DNA of 64,000 nt from assembly GCA_965178125.1 (NCBI GenBank), contig OZ237757.1, positions 930,001 through 994,000 on the forward strand, in the 5' to 3' direction. Every line of letters starts with the position of its first letter. Position 1 is the first letter of the stretch. The position numbers were made by a program, and so were the translations under genes. A model generated the notes under the pieces. That model ran no database searches and was not told the DNA's origin. It saw nothing but the letters and a program-made list of their open reading frames with translations. The stretch comes from Bilabrum cf. latius (lineage: Eukaryota; Bigyra: Bicosoecida; Bigyra; Bicosoecida). Shown one piece after another: positions 1 through 10,707 of the stretch.

Positions 1-1022
1 AGATGTACCACCTGATGCTCTCTTGGCAGACGGCTCTGCCAGTCTCGCTGTGCTGCTGGCTGCGGTCCTCCGAGTCGGCACCTCGGACGAATCGCCGTCC
101 TCTGCGACCCCGCCAGTTCGCAAGGGGTTGTACCGCGTTGCTCCACCCACAGACTCTTGAGGGAGAAGATCGATTTCTTGTTGTTCTTTCGAGCCCATCG
201 CGCCTCGTTCGGCAGCTGACGATGGTTCGAAAGCCTGCTGTTGCCCTCGGTGCGCTCCGAGTGCGATACTATTGCGTGGCTAGCGTGGCGAGGGTCCCTA
301 CGTCTAATGATTATGCGCACTCATTCAGGATGAATGGGTGAGCCTGGATGCGTCCCGCTGGGATGGCCGATTGGTTGAGGTACTGACCAAGTTTAGCAGC
401 GGTGGAATGAGTCACAGCCACTTGCCGAGCTGCTCACCTTTGCTCGCGCGCTTTGGAGACTTTGCTGCTGGGTTGAGACTTAAACCCCACGTTATTGGTG
501 TGCCTATAATTGGAGCAGCTTCTTGAGCGTTGACTCGGATTGGGTAGCACAGGAACTTGGACCAAGAAACGCCGAACGGCGGAGCGCAACCGTTGTGGTG
601 TGACGAGCGACTCGGAGCTGCATCCGGATCAACGGAAGGGGCGAAACACATGCATCCTCGCTGCACGTCACGGACAGCTGTCGCGGCTGCTCAACAGAAC
701 GCGGCCCCCATGAGGCCCGGCCACGCACACACACAGCTGGACTCATCATGAGACCATGCCAGCTCAGCGGCCTGCTGCTGCATGATGCCCACACGACGCT
801 GTTGGCATGCTATGTCTCCCGGTCCATGGCCTGGTAGGGGTCAAACCTTGGGCAGATCACACCAGGGCGTCGTTTCGTGTCAAGGTTGTGCAAAGGGCAC
901 TAGATCTAGCCCGCCTGCCAAAGCCAGCCGATGCTGCGGCGAGTGTTCGTGAAGGTTCTGTGAAGGCATTGGCTATCACGAGTTTCTGTCAATTTCACCC
1001 CTGATTCGGCGACACAAGGTGA
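1..1022. other. Region without a supported gene
   Basis: No open frame here, on either strand and even with TAG read as sense, shows a recognisable domain or the G/C-rich third-position bias of the neighbouring genes. Short frames exist but look like chance. It may be intergenic DNA, the 5' untranslated region of the gene starting at 1023, or the end of a gene lying mostly outside the window. Confidence 0.5.
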
Positions 1023-3617
1023 ATGTCAGGCAATGGTATATTAGGCTGGGTAGGTCTGGGTGGACCGGATGATGCTGAGCGCGGTAGTCCGGAAGCGCAG
1101 GAGCAAGCAGCCCAAGAGCCTGCCATGAAGCCAGCAGAACCTGTCTTGAGCACTGGGGCTGCGGCGCGATACAGACTTGACATGCCACCGTCATTTTCGG
1201 ACCGTATACGACATAATTCTGCGATAAACGTACGCTAGATACTGAAGAGCAACATACTAAAGCTGAGAGAGGTTGCGTGGGGTAGGCTCCCCGTGAAAGG
1301 AGTAGATAGTCCATCTTTCGTCGTTCGCCGGCTGTAGAATCGTGCCTTGGAAAGAATTATGATATGCCCGGCGTTTGCCGACATACCTGGCTGGAAAGGT
1401 GTCAAACCTAGCGGGGACGCATCGTTCTTTGCCAGCGAAAAACCAGAATGGGCGTGGCTCGCAAAGATGCCGCCAGCTGAAATGTCCATGCAGTCTTTGC
1501 TTGCCATAAAGCTCGATGCAGAGTCTGCCCGTATGCATGGGCTTCATAGCGTCCCTGCATATCAAGCTGCTCCCATGGATGACGCTGCCCCAGGCACAAC
1601 TCCCCAAGGGGAAGAGAGCAAGGAGCCAGCTGGGGAGGATACCGAGCCATCTGACGACCAGGAGCCAAGCGCTGATGGTGCACATGATACCACTAGCGGC
1701 GCAACGCTACTGTCAGCTGCCCCACCCACTCCGAGCGGTAGCAGCAGCAAGAAAGAGAATGATCAGCAGGAACAGGAACAGGTACAGGGCCCTGATGGAG
1801 AGAAAGGCCAGGAACAGGGCCCTGATGGAGAGAAAGGCCACCAAGACGGCACAGAGCCGCCCGCACAGCCCAATCTTCAGGACGCTGCCCATGCCCTGCA
1901 CTCCCTGTGGCGAGGCACGCGGCCGCGGCGGGCGTGGGCAGCCGTGCGAGACGACCTGGAGGGCCTGGTGACTGCCCCCCTCCACGACGTGCTGCTGGGG
2001 GCGAGGCCCGAGGAACAGAGGCAGGACAGGGCAATCGACGGCCGCATTGAGGCACTGCAGCACTTCCTGCAGCCGTGCCACCTGGGCTTGGACGAGGTGG
2101 TAGCCCCTCCTCCTGGCCAGGAGCCGAGCACAAGTGGGGCTGAGGCAGAGGCAGAGGCAGAGGCTCAGAGCGAAGAAGATGATGAGTTGGAGAAGGGAGG
2201 GGGCGGCAGTATGGAGGGCGAGGACGAAGGCAACAGGCAGTCATCTTCATCCTCATCTCCATCCTCATCCTCCTCCTCATCCTCCTCCTCCTCCTGGCAG
2301 CGCTACCTGGAGGAGGAGTGGGGCGCTGCCATGGACGCCATGCACTCGATCGAGAGAGCGAGGGCGCCCAGGGACAAGCTGGCGGCGGTGCAGGCGTGCT
2401 GCCACTGCCTGTGCAGGCTGGTGACCAGGGGGAACAAGGAGAGGAAGAGGAGGAAGAAAGAGAGGAAGGAGAAGGAGGAGGAAGAAGCGCAGCAGCAGCA
2501 GGATGCAAGTGCAGGCGTGGATGGACAACCTGCGGCCGGATCCGACGGCTCTGCAACGGAGGAGGGAGGTGGAGACGGGAGCGAGGTGGTGGCAAGCACC
2601 GCCGACTCTGAAGCGAATGCTAGTGAGCAGTCTGCAGCAGCTGTAGAAACCGAGGTGGAAACTGACTCGGAATCGAAAGAGAACGGCGGCAAAGTTGCCT
2701 GTGCAGCGCCGGGTCGAGAGGGGGACGAGGCACGAGGCAAGGCACCGCTGGTGGGCGCCGAGGCAGCGGCGGCTGCAGCCGAGGTCGGCGAGCTGCTTGC
2801 CTCTGCGGACGAGCTGATCCCCGCCCTGGTGTGGTGCGTGCTGCAGACGAGGCCCAGCCGGCTCGCGAGCCAGCTGCAGTACATGCAGGAGCACAGGCAC
2901 CCAGATGGGCTGAGGGGGGAGCAGGGCTACTACATGACGTGCCTGGCCACCGCGGGTCAGTTCCTGGTGGAGTGCGATGCCTCTCGACTGGAGCACATCT
3001 CGGAGGGTGAGTTCGAGGCTGGGATGGAGGCTGCGGGGGCCAAGCAGGAGGGGCGGTCGGCCGTGGAGGAGGAGCTCTCTAGGCAGATGCAGGGGCTGCT
3101 TGGGAGCATGCAGCCAGGAGAGGCGAGGGTTCCTCGTTATGACCTCTATGAGGACGGTGGAGGTGAGGGCGATGGAGATGCCATCGGTGTCAAAGAGAAA
3201 GAGGCACAGGATGGCATCGGGGGCGAGAAAGAGATTGCCCATGCAGACCGGGGGGGCAGTGTCCCAATGGAGACAGATCCTCAGGCCATCCTCCGATCTA
3301 GCATGGAGGAGGCTGCCAGGGGGGTGGTCAAAGCGGGTCTAGCCCCGGCGCTTGGGGGCGGGGGCAATGCCACCCGGGACTGGCTGCAAAGTCGGTCGCG
3401 GTTCATGAATGTTCCTCCCGGGCAGCTCCGGCTTGGCGAAGTGGAGGCCCTGGTGGTGGAGTACCGGGCACTTGCTGCACTGGTGCAGCGCATGGCGGTT
3501 GGAGCGGGGGTGGGCGCAGGAGGGGCAAGCCAGTTGGCCTCGAGTGGTGCAGGAAAGGGTGTGGAAGAGGACGAGGCACAAGCACCTGGGCATGGGGATG
3601 GGGATGGGGCGCCCTGA
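1023..3617 (+). CDS. VPS9-domain protein (Rab5-family guanine nucleotide exchange factor)
   Basis: This 864-codon frame (ATG 1023, TGA 3615-3617) contains two in-frame TAG codons, at 1236 and 1335. The N-terminal part resembles the helical bundle that precedes VPS9 domains (pattern F-x-RIRHNSA followed by a hydrophobic helix). After a Pro/Glu/Ser-rich insert comes a block with PRRAWAAVRDDLEGLV (about 1927-1970), then a long acidic/Ser low-complexity insert. The catalytic VPS9 core lies around 2800-2995, with ADELIPALVW followed by an Arg-Pro-Ser block and GYYMTCLATAGQFLVE. VPS9 domains load GTP onto endosomal Rab5-type GTPases. The core is split by low-complexity inserts, which is unusual. 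An internal ATG at 1359 would be the first ATG of the longest TAG-free part, but it would lose the helical bundle, so 1023 is preferred. Confidence 0.8.
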
Positions 3618-3748
3618 ATGACTGGTGGGGCTGTGTTCTACACAGGGGCATGTACATTGTGATTCTATAAATCCAAGAAATGTTGTTAAAGCACCACCCG
3701 ATCAGTAAATGCATCTGATCACTCGTCACACCGACATTGTCCACAACC
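3618..3748. other. Convergent intergenic spacer
   Basis: About 130 bp separate the TGA of the VPS9 gene (+) from the TAA of the ABC transporter (-). The spacer is less GC-rich than the flanking genes and is expected to hold both 3' ends. No hairpin or other element was recognised. Confidence 0.4.
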
Positions 3749-6700
3749 TTAGCCTCGAATGGCCCCGGCGGCACCACCCCCTCCCCCCACAGTGGGGGTT
3801 CCTCCCCCAGAGGAAAGCGCGCCCTCGCTCTCCTATCTCTTCTGCTCGGCACGCCTCCACTCCCCCACCAGCCCCGACAGCCAGCTCGCTTTATCGGCCT
3901 GCAAATCCGCCGGGGGCCCCGCCTCCACCACGCGCCCCTGGTCCATGACGACCACCGCATCGAAGTCCCCGATGTGCTGCAGGCGGTGGCAGATCGTGAT
4001 CACGGTGGCACCGCCCCGCATCACGGCCTGGTGCACCAAGTCTGCTGACGTGGCATCCGCCGCCGCCGCCGCCTCGTCCAGCAGCAGCACCGGCCTCCTC
4101 CTGACGAGTGCGCGGGCCACCGCCACGAGCTCCCGCTGGCCCGCCGACAGGTGCAGGGCCTTGCGACTGGGGGCTCCTCGCACGGGGGCGTCTGGGCGGG
4201 TGCGGCCTTTTCCACTGGTAGATACGGGTTTGACCACCCCACTTAGACCAGTGGTCACGCGCTATTCCCCAGAGGCATCAATTCCCGTGTCGGAGGCCCT
4301 CTGAGCCCCCCCAATCGAGGGACAGCAAGCTACCACGCAGCACGGGTCACCTCTCTCAGCGGCTGACCGCTGCTTCTTTGCAAACACCTCGGTGAGAGGC
4401 TTGTCCTTGTCCACGGGGAGTCGCAGGGCCCTTTTCTTGCGGTCGTCCGAGGCACCTGCGAGCCCGATGGAAGCAAAGAACCCCACTGCCTCCAGCGCGG
4501 CCAGCCCCAGCTGCAGGAGCGGAGCATCCCCCCTGTCTTCCTCGTAGGTGGGCTCGACCTACGCGGGCAACTTGCCCAGCCCCCGCCTCCTGCGAATCTC
4601 GTTGATCCGATCCTGTGGCCCCATCCCCATCGCCCCCTCCACCACCACGTGCCCCCTCATCGCCCCCTCATACCCTCCCCCCCGCGCCATCTCGTGCCTG
4701 CGAGTCCCCTCCAGTCGGGCGGCCCGAGCGCAACCCTCCGCCAGCAGACGGGGCCCCAGCACGTTCTCCAGGAGAGTCAGACCGGGTGTCACCGCGTCGC
4801 CCTGCACTACCGCAGTGCAATGCCTCTGGATACCCACCCGCCCCAGGTCCCGCACATCCGTGCCGCCCACCCGCACCTGCCCCTGGTGTTCGTATAGGGC
4901 GCACAGGCAGGACGCGAGCGTGCTCTTCCCTGCCCCACTGCGGCCCACCACCGCCACCTTGCACCCCGCTGGGATGGCCAAAGTAACGCCCCTCAGGGCT
5001 AGCACGCCCTGGTCCTCTTCCTAGAGCGACTCATCCATAGGAGAATCGGCAGCTCCCAACAAGGGAGCGGCAGCGCCGGTTAGCTCCTGAGACGATTGCA
5101 AGGCTGTTCCTTTTGCCTGCACGCCTCCGTGCTGTCCAGCCGTTTTCTTCTACTTGCTCTTCTTTTGCTACCCCGCGTCTCGATTGAGCACACCGAGGTC
5201 TCCGCTAAAGGGGCTGTACCGCAGCCAGATACCGTCAAACACCACATCCAGCCCAGCCCCTGCCGCTGGATACAGCGCTCGGAGCCGCCTCGCCCTCCTG
5301 TGTTCATCATCAGCCGCCAATGCCATGCCTACTCCCCCGCGCTGTTCCCCCGCCCCATCCTCGACTCGCACCCCACCGCCGCCGTCTACCACGCTCCTCT
5401 GCTTCACCCACTCGGGGCGGAGCACCACCCGGCGGGGGGCCTGCTGCGCTCCGGCAGGCACTCCTGTCCTAGGGTCCACATTGGGGCGGTTGATCGAGGA
5501 GATCACCCCCGCTGAGGCCAGGTCCTATGCCTCAGTCCAAACCAGCTGAGGATCCACTACGGCAGTGCGGAACTGCTTGCTCTGCAATAGGCCCGGCCTG
5601 CGGGCCTCCTCCACTGGCAGGTCAGCGATGGCCAGCATGCGCTCGGCGGAGACCATGCTCGTCTCCACGGCCGCCCCGTTTCGAGTGAGCCACATGAGCA
5701 CGCCGGGCAGGTTGAGCGCGTAGGTGAGCGAGAAACCGATCGTGCCCGCCACCGCGCTTCCCCTGCGCGCCTCGCCCACAGCCAGCAGGGCAGCGCACAG
5801 CACCAGCGCGCAGCCGAACTGCTCCAGCCAGACGGCCGCCCACTGGTTGACCCACATGCGGGTCAGGTCGGCGCTCATATACAGCTCCGACATGCGCCCG
5901 TGTTCCCTGACGATGAAGGCGCTGGAGGCGGGCCCGTGCGCGCGGATGAGCTGTGCCCCCGAGCACGCCTCTGTGAGGTGGGCCGTCATCGGGGCCCGGG
6001 TGCCCCCTTTGAGGCGCTGCAGGGCTCGGGCCGATACCCTGAGTCTGTCTCCCGCGAGCCAGTAGGGGTACGCCAGCCCCACGATGCCCAAGAGGATCCA
6101 CGGTGAAGTGGTACATATGGCCGCCCCTATGGACACGAGCTGTGTGGCCGAGGAGACTAGGTTGGAGATGGCAGGCCGCAGCTGCACGTCAAGCCCCTGC
6201 TGGTCCTTGATGAGCCGGCTGGCCACTTGGCCCAGGGGGAGTGCATCGAGGATGGAGGCAGGGGCCGCCACCACGGACGCCACGGCCCTGTCGTGGATGG
6301 ACGAGGACGCGGTGAGGCCCCCCATGAGGGTGGCGAAGAGACGGGTGCACAGCAGCACAGTGTCGAGCACGCCCAGTCCGACGAAGATCCAGGCGTACAT
6401 ATCCAGCGTGCCTTTGTCCGCTTGTTCCCCGTGCGATTCCGAGTAGGAGACCCACTTGGACAGCCAGAAGGAGGACCCCACTCCCTGCAGGAAAGGGTTC
6501 AGCACGGACAGAAGGCAGATCAAAAACACGATCGGGGCGGGACCGCAAGAGCAGATGTAGCCCACAACCGTCTTGAGGCTCACCGCCTCGTCCCCTCCCG
6601 CATCGGCATCTGCCGAGTCCATCAGCTCCTCCATTTGCTCCGCAATGTCTTCCGCGTCAGCATCGAGGTAGGCAGCCCCCACCTCGCTGTTCCCCAGAAT

Positions 6701-9298
6701 TGACAAGTCGGCGAGCTTTGGCGGGGCCTGCGCTGGTGCTACTGCAGCTGCCTATCCGGCACCATCCTTGCCTACCTTTCCGGACGAGGGGTCCTCTAGC
6801 ATGGACACCAGGTCTGTTGGTGGGGCGGCCTTTCCTTCCTTGGAGCCAGCACTATCCTACCTCCCATGCTCAGGCCCGCGCCCAGATGCCTGTCCCTCAG
6901 CTAGCTCGCCGGCATATGTTTCTTTCCCCTCCTCCTCCTCCTTTCTAATTTCTTTCCTTCTAGTGCGCCATGCCCGCGCCCTGTCGACCCCATCCATCAC
7001 CCCGCCCTCCTCCATGACAAAGTGCCCGGCCAGCACCGGCTGCACCTCCCTCGCCTGCAGCACTGTCTAGGGATCGCCCGTGGTCAGCAGCACGGCAGCA
7101 CCCCTAGAGGCCAGGTCCATGATCGCCCCTCGCAGCAGAGCCTGCCTCGTGATGGCGTCGCACGCAGTCAAAGGGTCGTCCAGCAGCACCAAGTGACCCT
7201 CCAGCTACCGAGAGACTGGCGCGCTGGTGTCTGCCCGCGCCCAGCAGTGGCACAGCGTGCGAGCCAAAGCCAGTCGGGCCCGCTGCCCCCCTGATAAGTT
7301 AGACCCCCTGTCCCCAATGGCCGAGTCCAAGCCCTTGGGCAATGCCCTGATGTCTTCCGCCAGGCAGCAGAGCTCCAGGGCCCGCCAGACCATGGCCCGA
7401 GGGAGGAGGCACGCTTCGGTGGTGAACCTCACATTCCGCAGGATGGACCGCCGCATGATCCAGGGGGACTGCTGCATCACGGCACGAACGCGCGCGCGCA
7501 CGATGGCAGTGCCCCCTGTGCACTGGAGGGAGCCCATGGCAGCAGAGACCAGGGCGGACTTGCCCGAGCCTATGCGGCCAGAGACCACGGTGAGCCCGGC
7601 TCGGGCCTGCATAGTCACGGACCGCAGCACCTCCCGCCCTCCAGATGTGCGCTCCCGACCCTTGATTGGGCCCTTGCTTGGGCCCTTCCCGTTGCCATTT
7701 GCGTTGCTCGCGCCTTTCGGTCCGGTGCTACGGGCGTCAAATGAGGCAGCCGCCAGCTCCAGAGCCACGTCGTTCTGCTAGGCAGGCTCATAGCCGGGCG
7801 CACCTGTCCGTGTCTCCCCCTCTTTGCTGTCATCTTTGATCCCACCCATGGCCTACACGTACGCCTGGATGCGATCGACGGATACCTTGAAGGCCAGGAT
7901 GTTCTGAATGCCTTTGGGCGACATGTTGAGTGGCTGCTTCACGCGGCTGAGCCATGACATGGCCGTGAACACCACGCTGGCCCGCAGCACGTTGTGCCCC
8001 AGCAGAGCGTAGGATGCGATGGACGCAGAGATCAGAGCCACCGACCCGAACATGGTCAGCGTGCGGGAGGCCACGAAGAGCATCATCCAAGAGGTCAGCG
8101 GGGCCTCCTCCATGGCCCTCGCGGAGAGCAAGCCTGACAGGAACCTGCCGTCCAACGAGGCAGACTGGTCACCCAGCACGTCGCCCGGGCCCCAGGACCA
8201 CGGAGAGGAGAATGGTAGACCAGGTGCCCAGTCGAGGCCGCCCCAGACCCCTGTTTTAGACCCCGCGTGGCGAGTGCCCCGCCCGACTCCCGCTCCTGCC
8301 GCCGCTGCCGCTGCCGCTGCCGCTGCAGGGTCCCTGGGGATGAGCATGTCAAGGGCACCTGCTGCCCTGAAGGAGCGCCAGTTGGTCAGGACGGCTGTCG
8401 TGAAAGCGGAGCGGGCGTCCCGCTCGGCCTGCAGGGCCTTGACCTGTCGCACGGAGCACTGCAGCAGCCAGGCTGCCAGCGGGGCCACCAGGATGACCAT
8501 GCCGATGCCGAGCAAAGAGGGCCAGCCCAGCAGCCGGTAGCAGTTGTACAGCGAGAACGACACATCGAGAAGATTGCACCAAGTCGACCAATGCACCATT
8601 GCGATGATGTATTGGTCAGACACTTTCGTGCAGTCAGAAGTCAGCAATGTCACTGGGTCCAGTGTCAGTGGGTCCGCCAACGGTGGTGCCTTCGCGGACG
8701 TGCTGCCGGCATGGCCCTCCTCCGCAGTTGCTGCGCGCCGATTCGACTACTAGTCATATCGCTACCGAATCGAGTCGTTTCCGAGCGAGGCTTTTAGGAC
8801 GGCGTGCTGCAGCTGCATTTGCATGTGTTTTCCAGCTCTCTCCCCGAAGGTCCAGAAATGATGAGCCAAGAGGCTTTGCAAGCTTGACCCCAGCCAAAGC
8901 GACACTGCCATCGCCCACATTTCTCCGACTGACAATTCCCGTGTGCCTTCAATGGACTCCAATAGTATTTCAAGCACGAAAGGGATGCACCATGAAACGC
9001 CAAGCCATAGCAAGCACAGCAGCCCAGATACCGATATGTTGAACCAGTGTAGCTAAAATAACAAAGCAAATAGACTGTCCTCGTTGCTGAGCGTCCTGAC
9101 TCTCTCTTCGAAGGAGCTTCGGAGGCCGGCAGCGCTGTCATGTTCTGAGTGGCTTGGCAGGTCCCGCGCTCGGAGACCTCCACGAGAGTAGGCCGGTGAA
9201 ATGACATGGTTCCATACCCATATATAAAAAATCTGAGACAAGCAAGATGCTTCGTCTTCGGGGGCCGACATTAGCCCAACGTTCTTGCAGTTCAACAT
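3749..9298 (-). CDS. ABC transporter, subfamily C (MRP-like), full-length
   Basis: A single minus-strand frame runs 1,849 codons from ATG 9298 to TAA 3749-3751 if TAG is sense; many TAGs occur, including two in a row near 8752. Domain order is that of an MRP-type full transporter. A short N-terminal cytosolic segment (PEDEASCLSQIFYIWVW) is followed by TMD1 (about 9050-7860, ending VSVDRIQAYV). NBD1 has Walker A GRIGSGKSALV, a Q-loop at MQQSPWIM, signature NLSGGQRARLALAR (about 7300) and VLLDDPL. TMD2 spans about 6600-5600. NBD2 has Walker A GRSGAGKSTL (about 4935), signature LSAGQRELVAVARAL (about 4150), LLLDEA and the H-loop ICHRL. NBD2 carries an unusual insert of more than 200 residues between Q-loop and signature. 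MRP proteins export conjugated organic anions at plasma or vacuolar membranes; the substrate here is unknown. Confidence 0.9.
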
Positions 9299-9477
9299 CG
9301 GACAGCCCCGAGGATTTGTACTCCCGGTTTCTTCTTGGATCGGATCAAGGGCACAATCGGCAACCAGCGCCGCAACGTGGCGAGATCCTGCAGTGACGGC
9401 CTTTCGCCGCGAAAGGAGGGCAGAGCGCAGGAGTCCTTTGCTCTGCGAAGACAAAAGCAAATCACGTCATGCCGCAT

Positions 9478-10544
9478 TCACCCAGGGGCCCCCTACTAGC
9501 CTGGCCCTACAGCAGCACCACCACTTGTGCTGGCTACCCCCGCCACAGGTCCTGCCATGGGCCCCGTCGCCCCTCTTTCCCCCCCGTCCGGTGTGACCCG
9601 CGGCCTCTTGGGGTCCTGCTCTCCCTCCGCTGCAGACGAAGATGAAGATGAGGATGAGGATGAGGATAAGGATGAGGCCGAGCTGCTGCCAGTGGACACC
9701 GCAGCGGTGCTCGGGTTTAACCCCCCACTGGCGCTGGCAATGCCAGGCGCCCCTGCTGCAGAGGCTGGGGTTCCAGCTGGTGCCGTGGGTGGCAGGGGCA
9801 GGGGGCGCTTGCTGCCAGCTTTGCCCGCGCTGGGGGCAGAGGGCCGTGGCTGCAGCCCGAACAGGCGGGGGCGAGAGGCGGCCGGTGGTAGCAATGGTTG
9901 TGCGTGAGGCTCATCTAGATGTGACCCGAGCGGCAGCAGGTCTCGCTCGGCGAACTGGAGGTACGTGCCTTTAGCTTCGGCCTTGTCGCCGTCTGGCCCA
10001 ACTAGGCAGCTACCTGCTTTCAGCTTCACAAGCCGGATGTACTCTTGACAGTTGGCATCATAAGCTTCCGCCAATTTCTCTAGGGATGAATCGTGCTCGA
10101 GTAGCTCAGGTACAAGCTCCAGGACAAGCCCACAGGCTGACTTGGTCCACTGCGCGGAGAAGAACCGCAACCTCGTCAGCGATGGGTGGGTGCATCTTAT
10201 CCATGAGTTGATAATTGTGACATCACTTATCCCAAAAATGATGCAATTAAGCTCACGTTGTCATCGGCTGATGATGATGCAAAGGCGGATCGCAACAAAT
10301 TAGACATCGCTGCCAAAAGCTCGGGCTCAAATGGGCCGTACTGGTCTGCGAGAGCAAGAATGGCCTGTCCTCTGGCATGATCGGTAAGCCCTTCCTTTGC
10401 AGCCAAGCCTATTCTTCGGGAGAGCTCGTTGCACGTAGCTGGTGTTAATCGGCTCGATATGGCGTGGACGGCTGCGTCACCCTGCTCCATGAGCTGCAAG
10501 AAATTCGAAAAGTCAGCTTTGTCCTTTGCAACTTGATCTTCCAT
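9478..10544 (-). CDS. Unknown protein, two exons
   Basis: Exon 1 runs from ATG 10544 to 10257 and exon 2 from 10149 to TGA 9478-9480. The 107-nt intron between them starts GTGAGC and ends in a pyrimidine-rich tract plus CAG; joining the exons keeps the frame and gives 319 residues. Two TAG codons lie just before the stop. The first 180 residues are predicted helical (for example SRRIGLAAKEGLTDHARGQA and LVLELVPELLEHDSSLEKLA). The C-terminal half is Pro/Ala/Ser-rich with a poly-Ser run. I do not recognise the family; a helical-repeat or adaptor domain is possible. It lies 179 bp upstream of the ABC transporter on the same strand. Confidence 0.6.
10150..10256 (-). other. Spliceosomal intron (inferred)
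   Basis: This 107-nt stretch begins GTGAGC and ends TTCTCCGCGCAG on the minus strand. It holds an in-frame TAA early on, and its removal restores a continuous frame. The same GTGAG start recurs in every intron inferred in this window. Confidence 0.65.
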
Positions 10545-10707
10545 GTGTACAGCTGAATCACGGAACACTGCACAGCAACTGAATCTTGGTCGGCGGCGGC
10601 AGCTTGAGGTATCGTGCACTGCACCGGCCCAAAGGGGTGAGGTTCGTCCTTGCCTTGTCTGCGAGCGGTGCAGCTGGATTGGCAAACCAGTACTTCTCAA
10701 TAAGATC

